DNA of 6,454 nucleotides, taken from Verrucomicrobia bacterium UBA1183 (GTDB lineage Bacteria; Verrucomicrobiota; Verrucomicrobiia; Opitutales; UBA9783). Under the pieces are notes generated by a model. That model was not told the DNA's origin, made no database searches, and saw only the letters and a list, made by a program, of their open reading frames with translations. Below, piece by piece: positions 1 to 6,377 of this stretch. The first letter of the stretch is position 1. Every line of letters starts with the position of its first letter. The position numbers and the translations under genes are program-made. The stretch spans positions 1,372-7,825 of the forward strand of contig DBYP01000014.1 in assembly GCA_002309885.1 (NCBI GenBank), given 5' to 3'.

Positions 1-76
1 GCAGTTGCACTTCAAAGTTGAAGTTACAGGTTTTCACAAAATTCTATTGCAAATAGAGCAAAAAAATGGAGAATAG
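1..76 (+). CDS. Possible 3' end of an upstream gene (partial, unrecognised)
   Basis: Reading from base 2, the plus strand is open for 24 codons and stops with TAG at 74-76. The tail includes LHFKVEVTGFHKILLQIEQ and looks protein-like: alternating hydrophobic and charged residues as in a beta strand, then an amphipathic helix. The other two forward frames stop at 19-21 and 54-56. In AT-rich DNA an open run of 24 codons is not rare, so this is a suggestion only. The strand-then-helix pattern faintly resembles the end of an ACT-like domain, but no family can be assigned. If real, the gene lies in the same orientation as the antiporter and ends 71 bases before its start, so they could share a transcript. 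Confidence 0.35.
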   Translation, partial: QLHFKVEVTGFHKILLQIEQKNGE

Positions 77-78
77 AT

Positions 79-138
79 ATGAGGGCTTTAACCAAGTCCG
101 AATGTGTTAAAGTCGCAATATCATACATTAAGGGTTGA
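79..138 (+). CDS. Possible 19-residue small ORF ahead of the antiporter
   Basis: ATG at 79-81 opens a 19-codon frame (MRALTKSECVKVAISYIKG) that ends in TGA at 136-138, nine bases before the antiporter ATG at 148. A GGAG Shine-Dalgarno-like sequence lies at 68-71, seven bases before this ATG, which is better than anything ahead of the antiporter itself. The ORF starts two bases after the stop of the possible upstream gene. It could be a short leader peptide whose translation is coupled to the antiporter, but it is short enough to be chance. The peptide is basic with a weakly hydrophobic middle, and I recognise no family. Confidence 0.28.
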   Translation: MRALTKSECVKVAISYIKG

Positions 139-147
139 GATAATATC

Positions 148-2460
148 ATGGAAACAAGTTTCCTTATTCAAGATCTGACGACCATCGTTGTCACGGCAAG
201 TCTTGTGTCGATTGTTTTTTCTTTTTTAAAGTGGCCGAGCATTTTGGGATACCTGCTATCGGGATTGATTGTGGGCCCTTACATTACTTCAAATTTTGGC
301 ATACGGGATGCCGTTTCCGTTCAAAGTATCAGCGAATTGGGCGTCATCTTTCTTATGTTTTGTATCGGATTGGAATTTGATCTGAAGAAACTACAACAGA
401 CGCTGTTTCCCTCTATTCTCGCCATGTTTTTTCAATGTATCATGGCTTTCTTTTTAGGTTCTATGGTTGCTCATTTGCTGGGCTGGGAACCGATTTTGGG
501 AACATTTCTCGGCGCTATATTCTCCATTTCTTCCAGCATGGTTACGATTCCTATCTTAAAAAATAAGAACGCACTAAAACAGCCTTTTGCGCAATTTACG
601 ATCGGTATCGCTGTCTTGGAAGATATATCTGCCGTGGTTTTGTTGGTTGTTTTGGCGGGAGCTCGCAGTGGACATTTCAATTTTAGCGAATGTTTCACGC
701 TCATATTTTGGATTACGGTATTTATCTCCAGCATGCTGATTTTTGGGCGATTGGCTGCGCAAAGATTTATTCGCTTGTTAAAAAAGATTACCAATCCGGA
801 AATCATACACGTTTGTGTGGTTGGTCTCATCTTGCTACTCAGCGAATTATCGAGCAGTTATTCCAACGCGTTGGGTGCTTTTTTGGCCGGAGCGATATTT
901 TCCAGTACGCAAGTCATCGGCAAGTTGGAAAACATGATTGCCCCCATACGTGATGTCTTTACCGCGGTTTTCTTCGTTTCCATCGGCATGCTGATTGATC
1001 CGAAAATCATTTGGGAATTTAAATTCCTGATTTTGTCGCTCTCCTTTGTCGTTATTTTTAATTTATTTACCAGTGCATGGTTGGGACTCTTTCTCAGTGG
1101 ACAAAAAGCAAACATTGCATTTCGCGCGGCGCTTCCCAAGGCTCAAATCGGCGAATTCAGTTTCGTTATCGCTGCGCTAGCTAAAACTTCTGGAATTGAT
1201 GATGGACATCTTATGGCAATCACGGTCGGTACCTCGCTTTTTAGTATCATTGGTGTAAATATCTTATGTACCCGAGAAGAAAAAGTATTCTCCTTCATAA
1301 CATCGAAAATTCCGCAGGTTTTGAAATCTTGGGGGAATTTATACCAAAACATTTTGGTTACCATTCAAACACATCTATCTGGCAGCAGTTTTATCAATAT
1401 CGTCAAAAAACCTTCGCTGAAAATTATAATCCACTTCTTCTTGGTCAACGCTATCATTTGGTGCAACGATTGGCTGTGTGATTTCTTGGAACTCCATCCC
1501 CTACCCCACACGGAAAATTACGGCATCTGGATACAACGCGGGCTTTCCATTTTAGCTCTGTGTATCGCGTTGCCTTTCATGAGCTGTGTTGTGCGCAATT
1601 TGAATTTGATCATCTTAACCATTTGTAAGCATACTCTACGTCGGCTTTTCACCAAACTCAATCATCATGCGGGTTTGTATCAAGTATTCCAATTGTTTGT
1701 CGCTGCCATAGCAACGGTCATATTTACGTGGTTATTCCTATTATCTTCCGCAAAATATCTACCTACCTATATGCCCATTCTGTTGTTAGGTCTGATATGT
1801 ACGATCTTGGGATTTGCTTTCTGGCGCCGGCTACGTAACATGAATTCCCAATTCGAATTTATGTTCCTGGAAAGTTTTACATCCGAATTGGAAAATGAAA
1901 ACGAAAAGCGACGTCAAGCCATGATTAAAGTTTTGGCACAAAAACATCCTTGGGATGTACAAACGCGACAGATTACATTATCAAAAAATTCTCGAATCAT
2001 TGGACAGACACTGCAAAGCAGCCAGCTACGGTTCAAAACAAATACCACGCTTTTAGGCATTTCTCGAAGCGGGTTCTTTTATGATACAATATCGCCTTCG
2101 CATGTATTCTGTCCCGACGATACACTACTTCTGTTGGGATCCGAAGCTCAGTTGAATGCCGCAGAAAGCTATCTAATGGAGACACAGAAACAAAGTACAC
2201 CCACACAAGAAGCTGACTTCGACTTTGATCAAATTGTTGTCACCGATAATCATCCTTTACTTACCGAAACCATCGCCTCGGCTAATTTACGCAAGCGTTT
2301 TGGCCTAAATATTGTGGGTATTCAAAGAAAGCACGAACGTATTGAGAAATTGAGCCCCAGCGATATGTTTAAGGCGGGTGATTGCATTTTGCTCGTAGGC
2401 CATCGCGATAATATAGAAAAATTTAAAACATCGATTGCTACGGCCGGAGCAAAAGCTTGA
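148..2460 (+). CDS. CPA2-family cation:proton antiporter with tandem C-terminal RCK_C (TrkA-C) domains
   Basis: A 770-residue inner-membrane protein of the monovalent cation:proton antiporter-2 family (KefB/KefC and Na+/H+ exchanger-like), expected to exchange K+ or Na+ for H+. The exchanger core covers residues 1 to about 375. Its hallmarks are GYLLSGLIVGP (34-44), ELGVIFLMFCIGLEFD (63-78), the helix with GIAVLEDISAV (153-163) where Asp159 is the expected ion-binding acid, NALGAFLAGAIFSS (240-253), FFVSIGMLIDP (275-285) and PKAQIGEFSFV (330-340). Four further hydrophobic segments follow at about 424-446, 463-482, 513-533 and 541-558, then a charged, probably helical linker (564-600). Two RCK_C-type domains end the protein, at about 604-678 and 693-762. 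No GxGxxG nucleotide-binding TrkA-N domain is visible, unlike KefB/KefC, which carry one. The ATG at 148 has only a weak upstream AGGGTTGAG (131-138). The ion specificity and the ligand of the C-terminal domains cannot be read from the sequence. Confidence 0.92.
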   Translation: METSFLIQDLTTIVVTASLVSIVFSFLKWPSILGYLLSGLIVGPYITSNFGIRDAVSVQSISELGVIFLMFCIGLEFDLKKLQQTLFPSILAMFFQCIMAFFLGSMVAHLLGWEPILGTFLGAIFSISSSMVTIPILKNKNALKQPFAQFTIGIAVLEDISAVVLLVVLAGARSGHFNFSECFTLIFWITVFISSMLIFGRLAAQRFIRLLKKITNPEIIHVCVVGLILLLSELSSSYSNALGAFLAGAIFSSTQVIGKLENMIAPIRDVFTAVFFVSIGMLIDPKIIWEFKFLILSLSFVVIFNLFTSAWLGLFLSGQKANIAFRAALPKAQIGEFSFVIAALAKTSGIDDGHLMAITVGTSLFSIIGVNILCTREEKVFSFITSKIPQVLKSWGNLYQNILVTIQTHLSGSSFINIVKKPSLKIIIHFFLVNAIIWCNDWLCDFLELHPLPHTENYGIWIQRGLSILALCIALPFMSCVVRNLNLIILTICKHTLRRLFTKLNHHAGLYQVFQLFVAAIATVIFTWLFLLSSAKYLPTYMPILLLGLICTILGFAFWRRLRNMNSQFEFMFLESFTSELENENEKRRQAMIKVLAQKHPWDVQTRQITLSKNSRIIGQTLQSSQLRFKTNTTLLGISRSGFFYDTISPSHVFCPDDTLLLLGSEAQLNAAESYLMETQKQSTPTQEADFDFDQIVVTDNHPLLTETIASANLRKRFGLNIVGIQRKHERIEKLSPSDMFKAGDCILLVGHRDNIEKFKTSIATAGAKA

Positions 2461-2627
2461 AGAAGGGAACTTTTTGGGAAAAGCTAAAAGTTGAGAGATT
2501 TTTTGCAAAAAAATCCCTCAAACTCCCTTAAAACTTTTATTCTTTTTGCAACTCTGTTGTAAAAAATGAAAGTTTTTGAGGGTTTAAGGGAAACTTTTTT
2601 CAAAAAGTTCCCTTAATAATATTCTAC
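2461..2627. terminator. Possible bidirectional transcription terminator between convergent genes
   Basis: The antiporter (+) and dehydratase (-) genes converge on this 167-base gap, which holds little except the palindrome. Several hairpins are possible: 2489-2524 (about 16 pairs, including a run of T-A pairs), 2544-2564 and 2586-2614. Convergent genes need termination from both sides, and a symmetric hairpin could serve both. Against this, the stems are AT-rich and there is no clean GC-rich stem followed directly by a T tract, so this is inferred mainly from position. Confidence 0.4.
2463..2614. repeat. 152-base imperfect palindromic intergenic repeat, copy 1 (complete)
   Basis: The terminal arms are perfect inverted repeats of 14 bases: aagggaactttttg at 2463-2476 and its complement at 2601-2614. 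Inside them, ccctcaaactcccttaaaac (2515-2534) pairs imperfectly with the region 2569-2590. At the centre, ttttgcaac (2544-2552) pairs with gttgtaaaa (2556-2564) around a three-base loop, with one G-T pair. The right end also folds on itself (2586-2614, about 12 pairs with one bulge). The element starts two bases after the antiporter stop codon and ends 13 bases before the stop of the convergent dehydratase gene, so it fills the gap. Copy 2 is at 6378-6454. It contains no ORF of note and looks like a dispersed, non-autonomous palindromic element. Confidence 0.85.
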
Positions 2628-4490
2628 TTATGCTTTGAATTCAGGTATCAGCTTGCGGATAAATGGGATGCTGGCTTCGTCGGATTCAAGATGTTCAATC
2701 GCATCCAAAATTTCTGGAACGGAATCCATATGATCGAGATACGAATTATCTTCTTTAAAGGTTCCAATAAGTTTGTTATCCGTAGGTGAAATTTTTGCGG
2801 GATCAAAAACCAAATCTTCATGCAACTTTTCGCCAGGACGTATGCCCGTAAAAACAATCTCTATATCGGTACCCACTTTCAGGCCATTCAACTCAATCAT
2901 TTGCTTAGCAACATCCAAAATTTTTACCGGATTACCCATATCTAGGACGAAGATTTTGCCACCGACCGACTCAAAGCTAGCAGCTTCCAGGATCAAGCTG
3001 ACCGCCTCCGGAATCGTCATAAAGAAGCGCGTCATTTCCGGATGAGTTACGGTAACCGGGCCACCGTGCATAATTTGTTCTCTAAACGTCGGCAATACGC
3101 TCCCAGCAGAACCCAAAACATTTCCAAACCGAACCGCCATAAATTGCGTTTTACAGTCAGATTGCCGCGCCAGAGCCATGCAAAGCATCTCGCAAATACG
3201 CTTCGTCGCTCCCATATTATTGACCGGCTGAATCGCTTTATCGGTAGAAACCAAAACAAATTTGCTGGCACCAAACTCGCATGCGAATTGAGCAAGGTAA
3301 CCTGTAGACAATACGTTGTTCTTCAAGGCTACCAATGGTTGGTATTCTAGCAACGGAACGTGCTTATAAGCAGCGGCATGGAAAATAATATTTGGTCGAT
3401 ATTTTGCCATACATGCCCGCAATGCCTCTTTGTGCGTAACGTTCAGCAAAATGGGAATACAGCTGTACCCCTCCATTTTCAGCGTCTGCTCAATTTTGAA
3501 CAAATTATACTCCGAATGATCCACCAATATCAGTTTTTCGGGGCAATTTTTAGCCACCTGCATTGCAAGTTCACTGCCAATGGAGCCACCTGCTCCTGTG
3601 ATAAGAACGACCTTGCCCATAAGCTCTTTACGGCAATTGTCCAAATTCAGATGTATGGCATCCCGTTTTAAGAAATCTTCCACCTCCAAAGGACGCAACG
3701 TGGATGCAAACGCCCTACCGGTCAAAAATTCTCCAAGAGAGGGTATTGTAAGCGCCTTGATATGCAATTGACGCGCCATTTCTGATAGCATCGCTAAACG
3801 CTTTTTGGGCAAAACGCCTCCGACAAATAAAACGCCATCGATTTTATTGTTTTGAGCTAAATCTTGTATTAAATCCGGTACGCCCAAGACAGGAACGTCG
3901 TGCAAGGTTCTCCCGAAATACTTCGTATTATCATCCAAAACCGCAACCGGAACCATCTTATAGTACTTCCGCGCTTTAATTTCTGATATAACTTGCGACG
4001 CGAAATCGTTTGTCCCAATGACTGCAACCCGCAAAATGCCGTTCTGAGTCCCCGTAAATGGAATAGTTCCCCAATGTCCATTAATAATGCGCAAACTTGC
4101 TCGGAAAAACAAGATAAACAGCAATGAAAAAAGCAAATCCGATAAAATGATTTCGCGCGAAGGAACCCAAGCTAGGTCATTCGTGAGAACTCTCGTTAGT
4201 AAGAGCATAAAAGAGAAAGAAGATAGGCATACAGTAATTTTTACAAAATCCGACATTCGGAAGTAGGTAAATATGCCTTTAAATTCTCCCAAAAAGATCA
4301 AAAAAAAGATTCTAGCAGGAACACTCCATGCGATGTACAACCACATATTCCTTTGTTCTACTACTGGGACCTGAAAACCAAATTTTAAATTATAAGCTAG
4401 TACAACCCCCAGGGACAAACAGCACAGGTAGGTGGCGATTTTTAATGCGAATACAAGCAACTTTTTCATGGAGAAAATGAGGTGGCTCAT
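2628..4490 (-). CDS. Membrane-bound nucleoside-diphosphate-sugar 4,6-dehydratase/epimerase (PglF/WbpM/CapD type)
   Basis: A 620-residue inner-membrane enzyme with its active site in the cytoplasm. Family members dehydrate UDP-N-acetylglucosamine to the 4-keto-6-deoxy sugar, the first step towards bacillosamine, QuiNAc or FucNAc for surface polysaccharides or glycoproteins. From the ATG at 4490, four membrane segments lie at about 9-33, 49-70, 82-102 and 114-136. A first Rossmann-like domain follows (VAVIGTNDFASQ, 155-166). The catalytic SDR domain has the NAD(P) glycine motif GAGGSIG (299-305), HAAAYKHVPLLE (371-382), STDKA with Asp417, and MGATK (Met426, Lys430). The Met in place of the usual SDR Tyr is typical of this family. 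RFGNVLGSAGSV (454-465) and IRPGEKLHE (550-558) complete the signature. Length matches the membrane-bound family (about 600-665 residues). The reading frame continues upstream through two GTG codons to 4496, but ATG 4490 has AGAGG at 4496-4500 at good spacing. The gene follows rpsA by 26 bases and is probably co-transcribed. The exact sugar made is uncertain. Confidence 0.94.
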   Translation of the reverse strand: MSHLIFSMKKLLVFALKIATYLCCLSLGVVLAYNLKFGFQVPVVEQRNMWLYIAWSVPARIFFLIFLGEFKGIFTYFRMSDFVKITVCLSSFSFMLLLTRVLTNDLAWVPSREIILSDLLFSLLFILFFRASLRIINGHWGTIPFTGTQNGILRVAVIGTNDFASQVISEIKARKYYKMVPVAVLDDNTKYFGRTLHDVPVLGVPDLIQDLAQNNKIDGVLFVGGVLPKKRLAMLSEMARQLHIKALTIPSLGEFLTGRAFASTLRPLEVEDFLKRDAIHLNLDNCRKELMGKVVLITGAGGSIGSELAMQVAKNCPEKLILVDHSEYNLFKIEQTLKMEGYSCIPILLNVTHKEALRACMAKYRPNIIFHAAAYKHVPLLEYQPLVALKNNVLSTGYLAQFACEFGASKFVLVSTDKAIQPVNNMGATKRICEMLCMALARQSDCKTQFMAVRFGNVLGSAGSVLPTFREQIMHGGPVTVTHPEMTRFFMTIPEAVSLILEAASFESVGGKIFVLDMGNPVKILDVAKQMIELNGLKVGTDIEIVFTGIRPGEKLHEDLVFDPAKISPTDNKLIGTFKEDNSYLDHMDSVPEILDAIEHLESDEASIPFIRKLIPEFKA

Positions 4491-4495
4491 CACCA

Positions 4496-4500
4496 CCTCT
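4496..4500 (-). promoter_or_regulatory. Ribosome binding site that fixes the dehydratase start
   Basis: On the minus strand AGAGG (4500 to 4496) is followed by five bases and then ATG at 4490. The two in-frame GTG codons at 4496 and 4493 overlap or abut this sequence, so they are unlikely starts. The ATG is the best supported initiation codon. Confidence 0.6.
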
Positions 4501-4516
4501 ATTATGAATATAATTA

Positions 4517-6190
4517 CTACTCTGACCGTTTAGCCTGAGTTGCCTTATCCAGCAAATCACCCAAACTTGTCAAATCTTGGTTCGCAGAGATCGTATCAAA
4601 ATTCTTGATTTCCTCTGCTAAGCGAGAATCATCATAAGCCGCAGCCTTTACAGACAAGCCCAAACGGCGCTCATCTTTGTCAATCTTTATGACGCGAGCC
4701 TCGACAGTATCGCCTACTTTGTAAAGATCCTTCAAATTATCGACATGCTCTTCGCTGATTTGGCTGATATGAACTAAACCATCGATATCGTTCTTCAATT
4801 CTACGAACAAACCATACGATGTAATCTTGGCAATCTTTCCACTGATGACATCACCAATCTTATAAATGCTTTCGATACGTGCCCATGGATCTTCGCTGAG
4901 TTGTTTGATACCCAATGCAATTCTCTGCTGCGAGGGTTCAACTTCCAAAACAACGGCATCTACTTCATCGCCCTTCTTGAGCATCTCGCCTGGATGATTA
5001 ATCTTACGCGTCCAGCTCATATCGGAAACGTGAATCATACCATCGATACCTTCTTCGAGCTCGATAAACGCTCCATAGGTTGTCAAATTGCGAACTTTAC
5101 CGCGAACATGCGCTCCAACAGGATAGTTGTGCTGTACCATATCCCACGGATTTTCCGAAAGCTGACGGATACCCAAGGAAATTTTTTGCTCTTCCTTTTG
5201 AATATCCAAAACAACGGCATCCACCTCATCACCTACGCGCAAAACTTCGCTGGGTTTGTTGATGCGTTTCGTCCAGGAAAATTCAGTGATGTGAATCAAG
5301 CCCTCAACACCTTCTTCGAGCTCAACAAAAGCACCATAAGGTACCAAATTGACCACCTTTCCGTGGATTTTCGATCCGACCGGATAACGCTTTTCGATCT
5401 GATCCCATGGATTTTCGTGCAACTGCTTGATACCCAAGGAAACCCGTTCTTTGTCATGATCGATTTCAGTGACCATAACCTCGACTTCTTCACCCACCTT
5501 TAGCATTTCATTAGGATGCGAAATACGACCCCAAGTCATATCGGTGATGTGTAACAAGCCATCCAAACCATCCAAATCGATGAAAGCTCCGTAGTCGGTG
5601 ATGTTTTTGACGATACCTTTACGTACCGAACCGACTTGAACTTCGCTCAAAATCTGCTGACGTTTCTGTTGACGCTGCGATTCGATCAATTCACGACGAG
5701 AAACAACGATATTGCGACGTTCTTTGTTGATCTTAACAATCTTCAAATCAAATGTCTGACCGATGTACTGATCTAAATTCTTGGGCGCCTGAACATCGAT
5801 TTGAGAAGCCGGCAAGAACGCATCTACGCCAATGCTGACCACCAAACCACCTTTAACCTTGCCCTTAACACGACCGGAGATTTCCTCACCTTCAGCGCAC
5901 TTTTCCAAAATATTTTCCCAATTCTTCTGCTGTTGAGCCTTATCGTAAGACAGAACCGGGCGACCTTCAACATTCTCGACGCGCTCTACATAAACTTCGA
6001 TCTCTTCTCCAACGGAGAGCTCATCAAAATTTAAGAATTCACTTGCAGGAATAATACCTTCTGCTTTTGCGCCGATATCAACAGCGACTTCGTTCGAGCG
6101 AATCTCCGAAACCGTACCTTTTACGATGGTATTCGCTTTTAATTGCTTCAACAAGTTTGCATCCAGCAAACTATCCATTACATTTGTCAT
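4517..6190 (-). CDS. rpsA: 30S ribosomal protein S1
   Basis: A 557-residue S1 protein, the same length as the Escherichia coli protein. It binds mRNA on the 30S subunit platform and helps unfold and recruit messages for initiation. Six S1 (OB-fold) domains lie at about 19-85, 100-166, 186-254, 271-341, 358-428 and 445-514. The first two are the divergent ribosome-binding type, and the last four carry the RNA-binding pattern G-x-V-x-x-(I/L)-x-x-Y-G-(A/L)-F-(V/I)-x-L followed by G(L/M)(I/V/L)H(I/V)(S/T). Domains 3 to 5 are each followed by an NPWD or DPWA linker (HENPWD, SENPWD, SEDPWA). A short charged tail ends in AKRSE before a TAG stop. The ATG at 6190 is preceded by AAGAGG (6206 to 6201) with ten bases between; the internal ATG at 6178 would be too far from it. 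The usual partner cmk is not visible within the window. The downstream neighbour, 26 bases away, is a sugar dehydratase, which is not a standard rpsA partner. Confidence 0.98.
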   Translation of the reverse strand: MTNVMDSLLDANLLKQLKANTIVKGTVSEIRSNEVAVDIGAKAEGIIPASEFLNFDELSVGEEIEVYVERVENVEGRPVLSYDKAQQQKNWENILEKCAEGEEISGRVKGKVKGGLVVSIGVDAFLPASQIDVQAPKNLDQYIGQTFDLKIVKINKERRNIVVSRRELIESQRQQKRQQILSEVQVGSVRKGIVKNITDYGAFIDLDGLDGLLHITDMTWGRISHPNEMLKVGEEVEVMVTEIDHDKERVSLGIKQLHENPWDQIEKRYPVGSKIHGKVVNLVPYGAFVELEEGVEGLIHITEFSWTKRINKPSEVLRVGDEVDAVVLDIQKEEQKISLGIRQLSENPWDMVQHNYPVGAHVRGKVRNLTTYGAFIELEEGIDGMIHVSDMSWTRKINHPGEMLKKGDEVDAVVLEVEPSQQRIALGIKQLSEDPWARIESIYKIGDVISGKIAKITSYGLFVELKNDIDGLVHISQISEEHVDNLKDLYKVGDTVEARVIKIDKDERRLGLSVKAAAYDDSRLAEEIKNFDTISANQDLTSLGDLLDKATQAKRSE

Positions 6191-6200
6191 AATCTATATG

Positions 6201-6206
6201 CCTCTT
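6201..6206 (-). promoter_or_regulatory. Ribosome binding site of rpsA
   Basis: AAGAGG on the minus strand, ten bases upstream of the ATG at 6190. Spacing favours 6190 over the in-frame ATG at 6178, which would be 22 bases away. The match to AGGAGG is moderate. Confidence 0.5.
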
Positions 6207-6244
6207 ATACTAAGTACAAAAGGGTTAAGGGTTTATCGTTTTAG

Positions 6245-6322
6245 TTAACGCCCATAAATGTGCCCGTTTTCTGACCGTTTGGCAACAAAATTTTGAAAGT
6301 TTTTTATACCCTCAACCTTCAT
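6245..6322 (-). CDS. Possible 25-residue leader ORF upstream of rpsA
   Basis: On the minus strand ATG at 6322 opens a 25-codon frame ending in TAA at 6245-6247, 54 bases before the rpsA start. An AGGGG stretch sits five bases upstream of this ATG, so translation is conceivable. The peptide starts MKVEGIKNFQNF and includes AKRSE, the same five residues that end S1. It lies downstream of the candidate -10 box at 6358-6363 and so could be in the rpsA 5' leader. Frames of this length are common by chance; no family is recognised. Confidence 0.18.
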   Translation of the reverse strand: MKVEGIKNFQNFVAKRSENGHIYGR

Positions 6323-6357
6323 GAGCACCCCTAGAGTGTGTCTACAGGAGATAAAAA

Positions 6358-6363
6358 ATTATA
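6358..6363 (-). promoter_or_regulatory. rpsA: Candidate -10 box of an rpsA promoter
   Basis: The minus strand reads TATAAT at 6363 to 6358, a perfect sigma-70-type -10 hexamer. A 17-base spacer would place the -35 at 6381-6386 (reads agttcc), inside the palindromic repeat; this is a poor match to TTGACA. Transcription would start near 6351 and give a leader of about 160 bases ahead of rpsA, including the possible leader ORF. The perfect -10 is notable, but AT-rich DNA makes such hexamers fairly easy to find. Confidence 0.35.
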
Positions 6364-6377
6364 AAAGCGTAAACCCT

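Noticed and set aside
9..57. Two small inverted repeats (acttcaa/ttgaagt at 9-24 and tctatt/aataga at 43-57) as possible operators
   Set aside because: Arms of six or seven bases are common in AT-rich DNA, and both lie in what may be the end of an upstream coding region.
47..80. TTGCAA with a following AT-rich stretch as a promoter for the antiporter
   Set aside because: No acceptable -10 hexamer falls at 16-18 bases; the candidates (agaata, gaatag) are poor.
471..830. A 119-codon open frame on the minus strand within the antiporter gene
   Set aside because: It is the shadow of a clear CPA2 core with conserved motifs on the plus strand, and the predicted peptide resembles no family I know.
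2463..2614. The palindromes as a CRISPR array or an origin of replication
   Set aside because: There are no regularly spaced short repeats with unique spacers, and no DnaA-box cluster or neighbouring cas or replication gene.
2773..3671. Three plus-strand open frames of 90-103 codons antisense to the dehydratase
   Set aside because: The minus-strand frame carries every catalytic and cofactor motif of the PglF/WbpM family across this span, so these are shadows.
4901..5503. A 200-codon open frame on the plus strand inside rpsA
   Set aside because: It is antisense to the S1 repeats, and its own repeated motifs simply mirror the S1 domain repeats. The minus-strand frame encodes an unmistakable S1 protein.
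4521..6281. Near-identical sequence around tctgaccgttt at 4521-4531 and 6270-6280, encoding AKRSE both at the S1 C-terminus and in the possible leader ORF
   Set aside because: Matches of this length are expected several times by chance in a 6.5 kb window, so no link is claimed.
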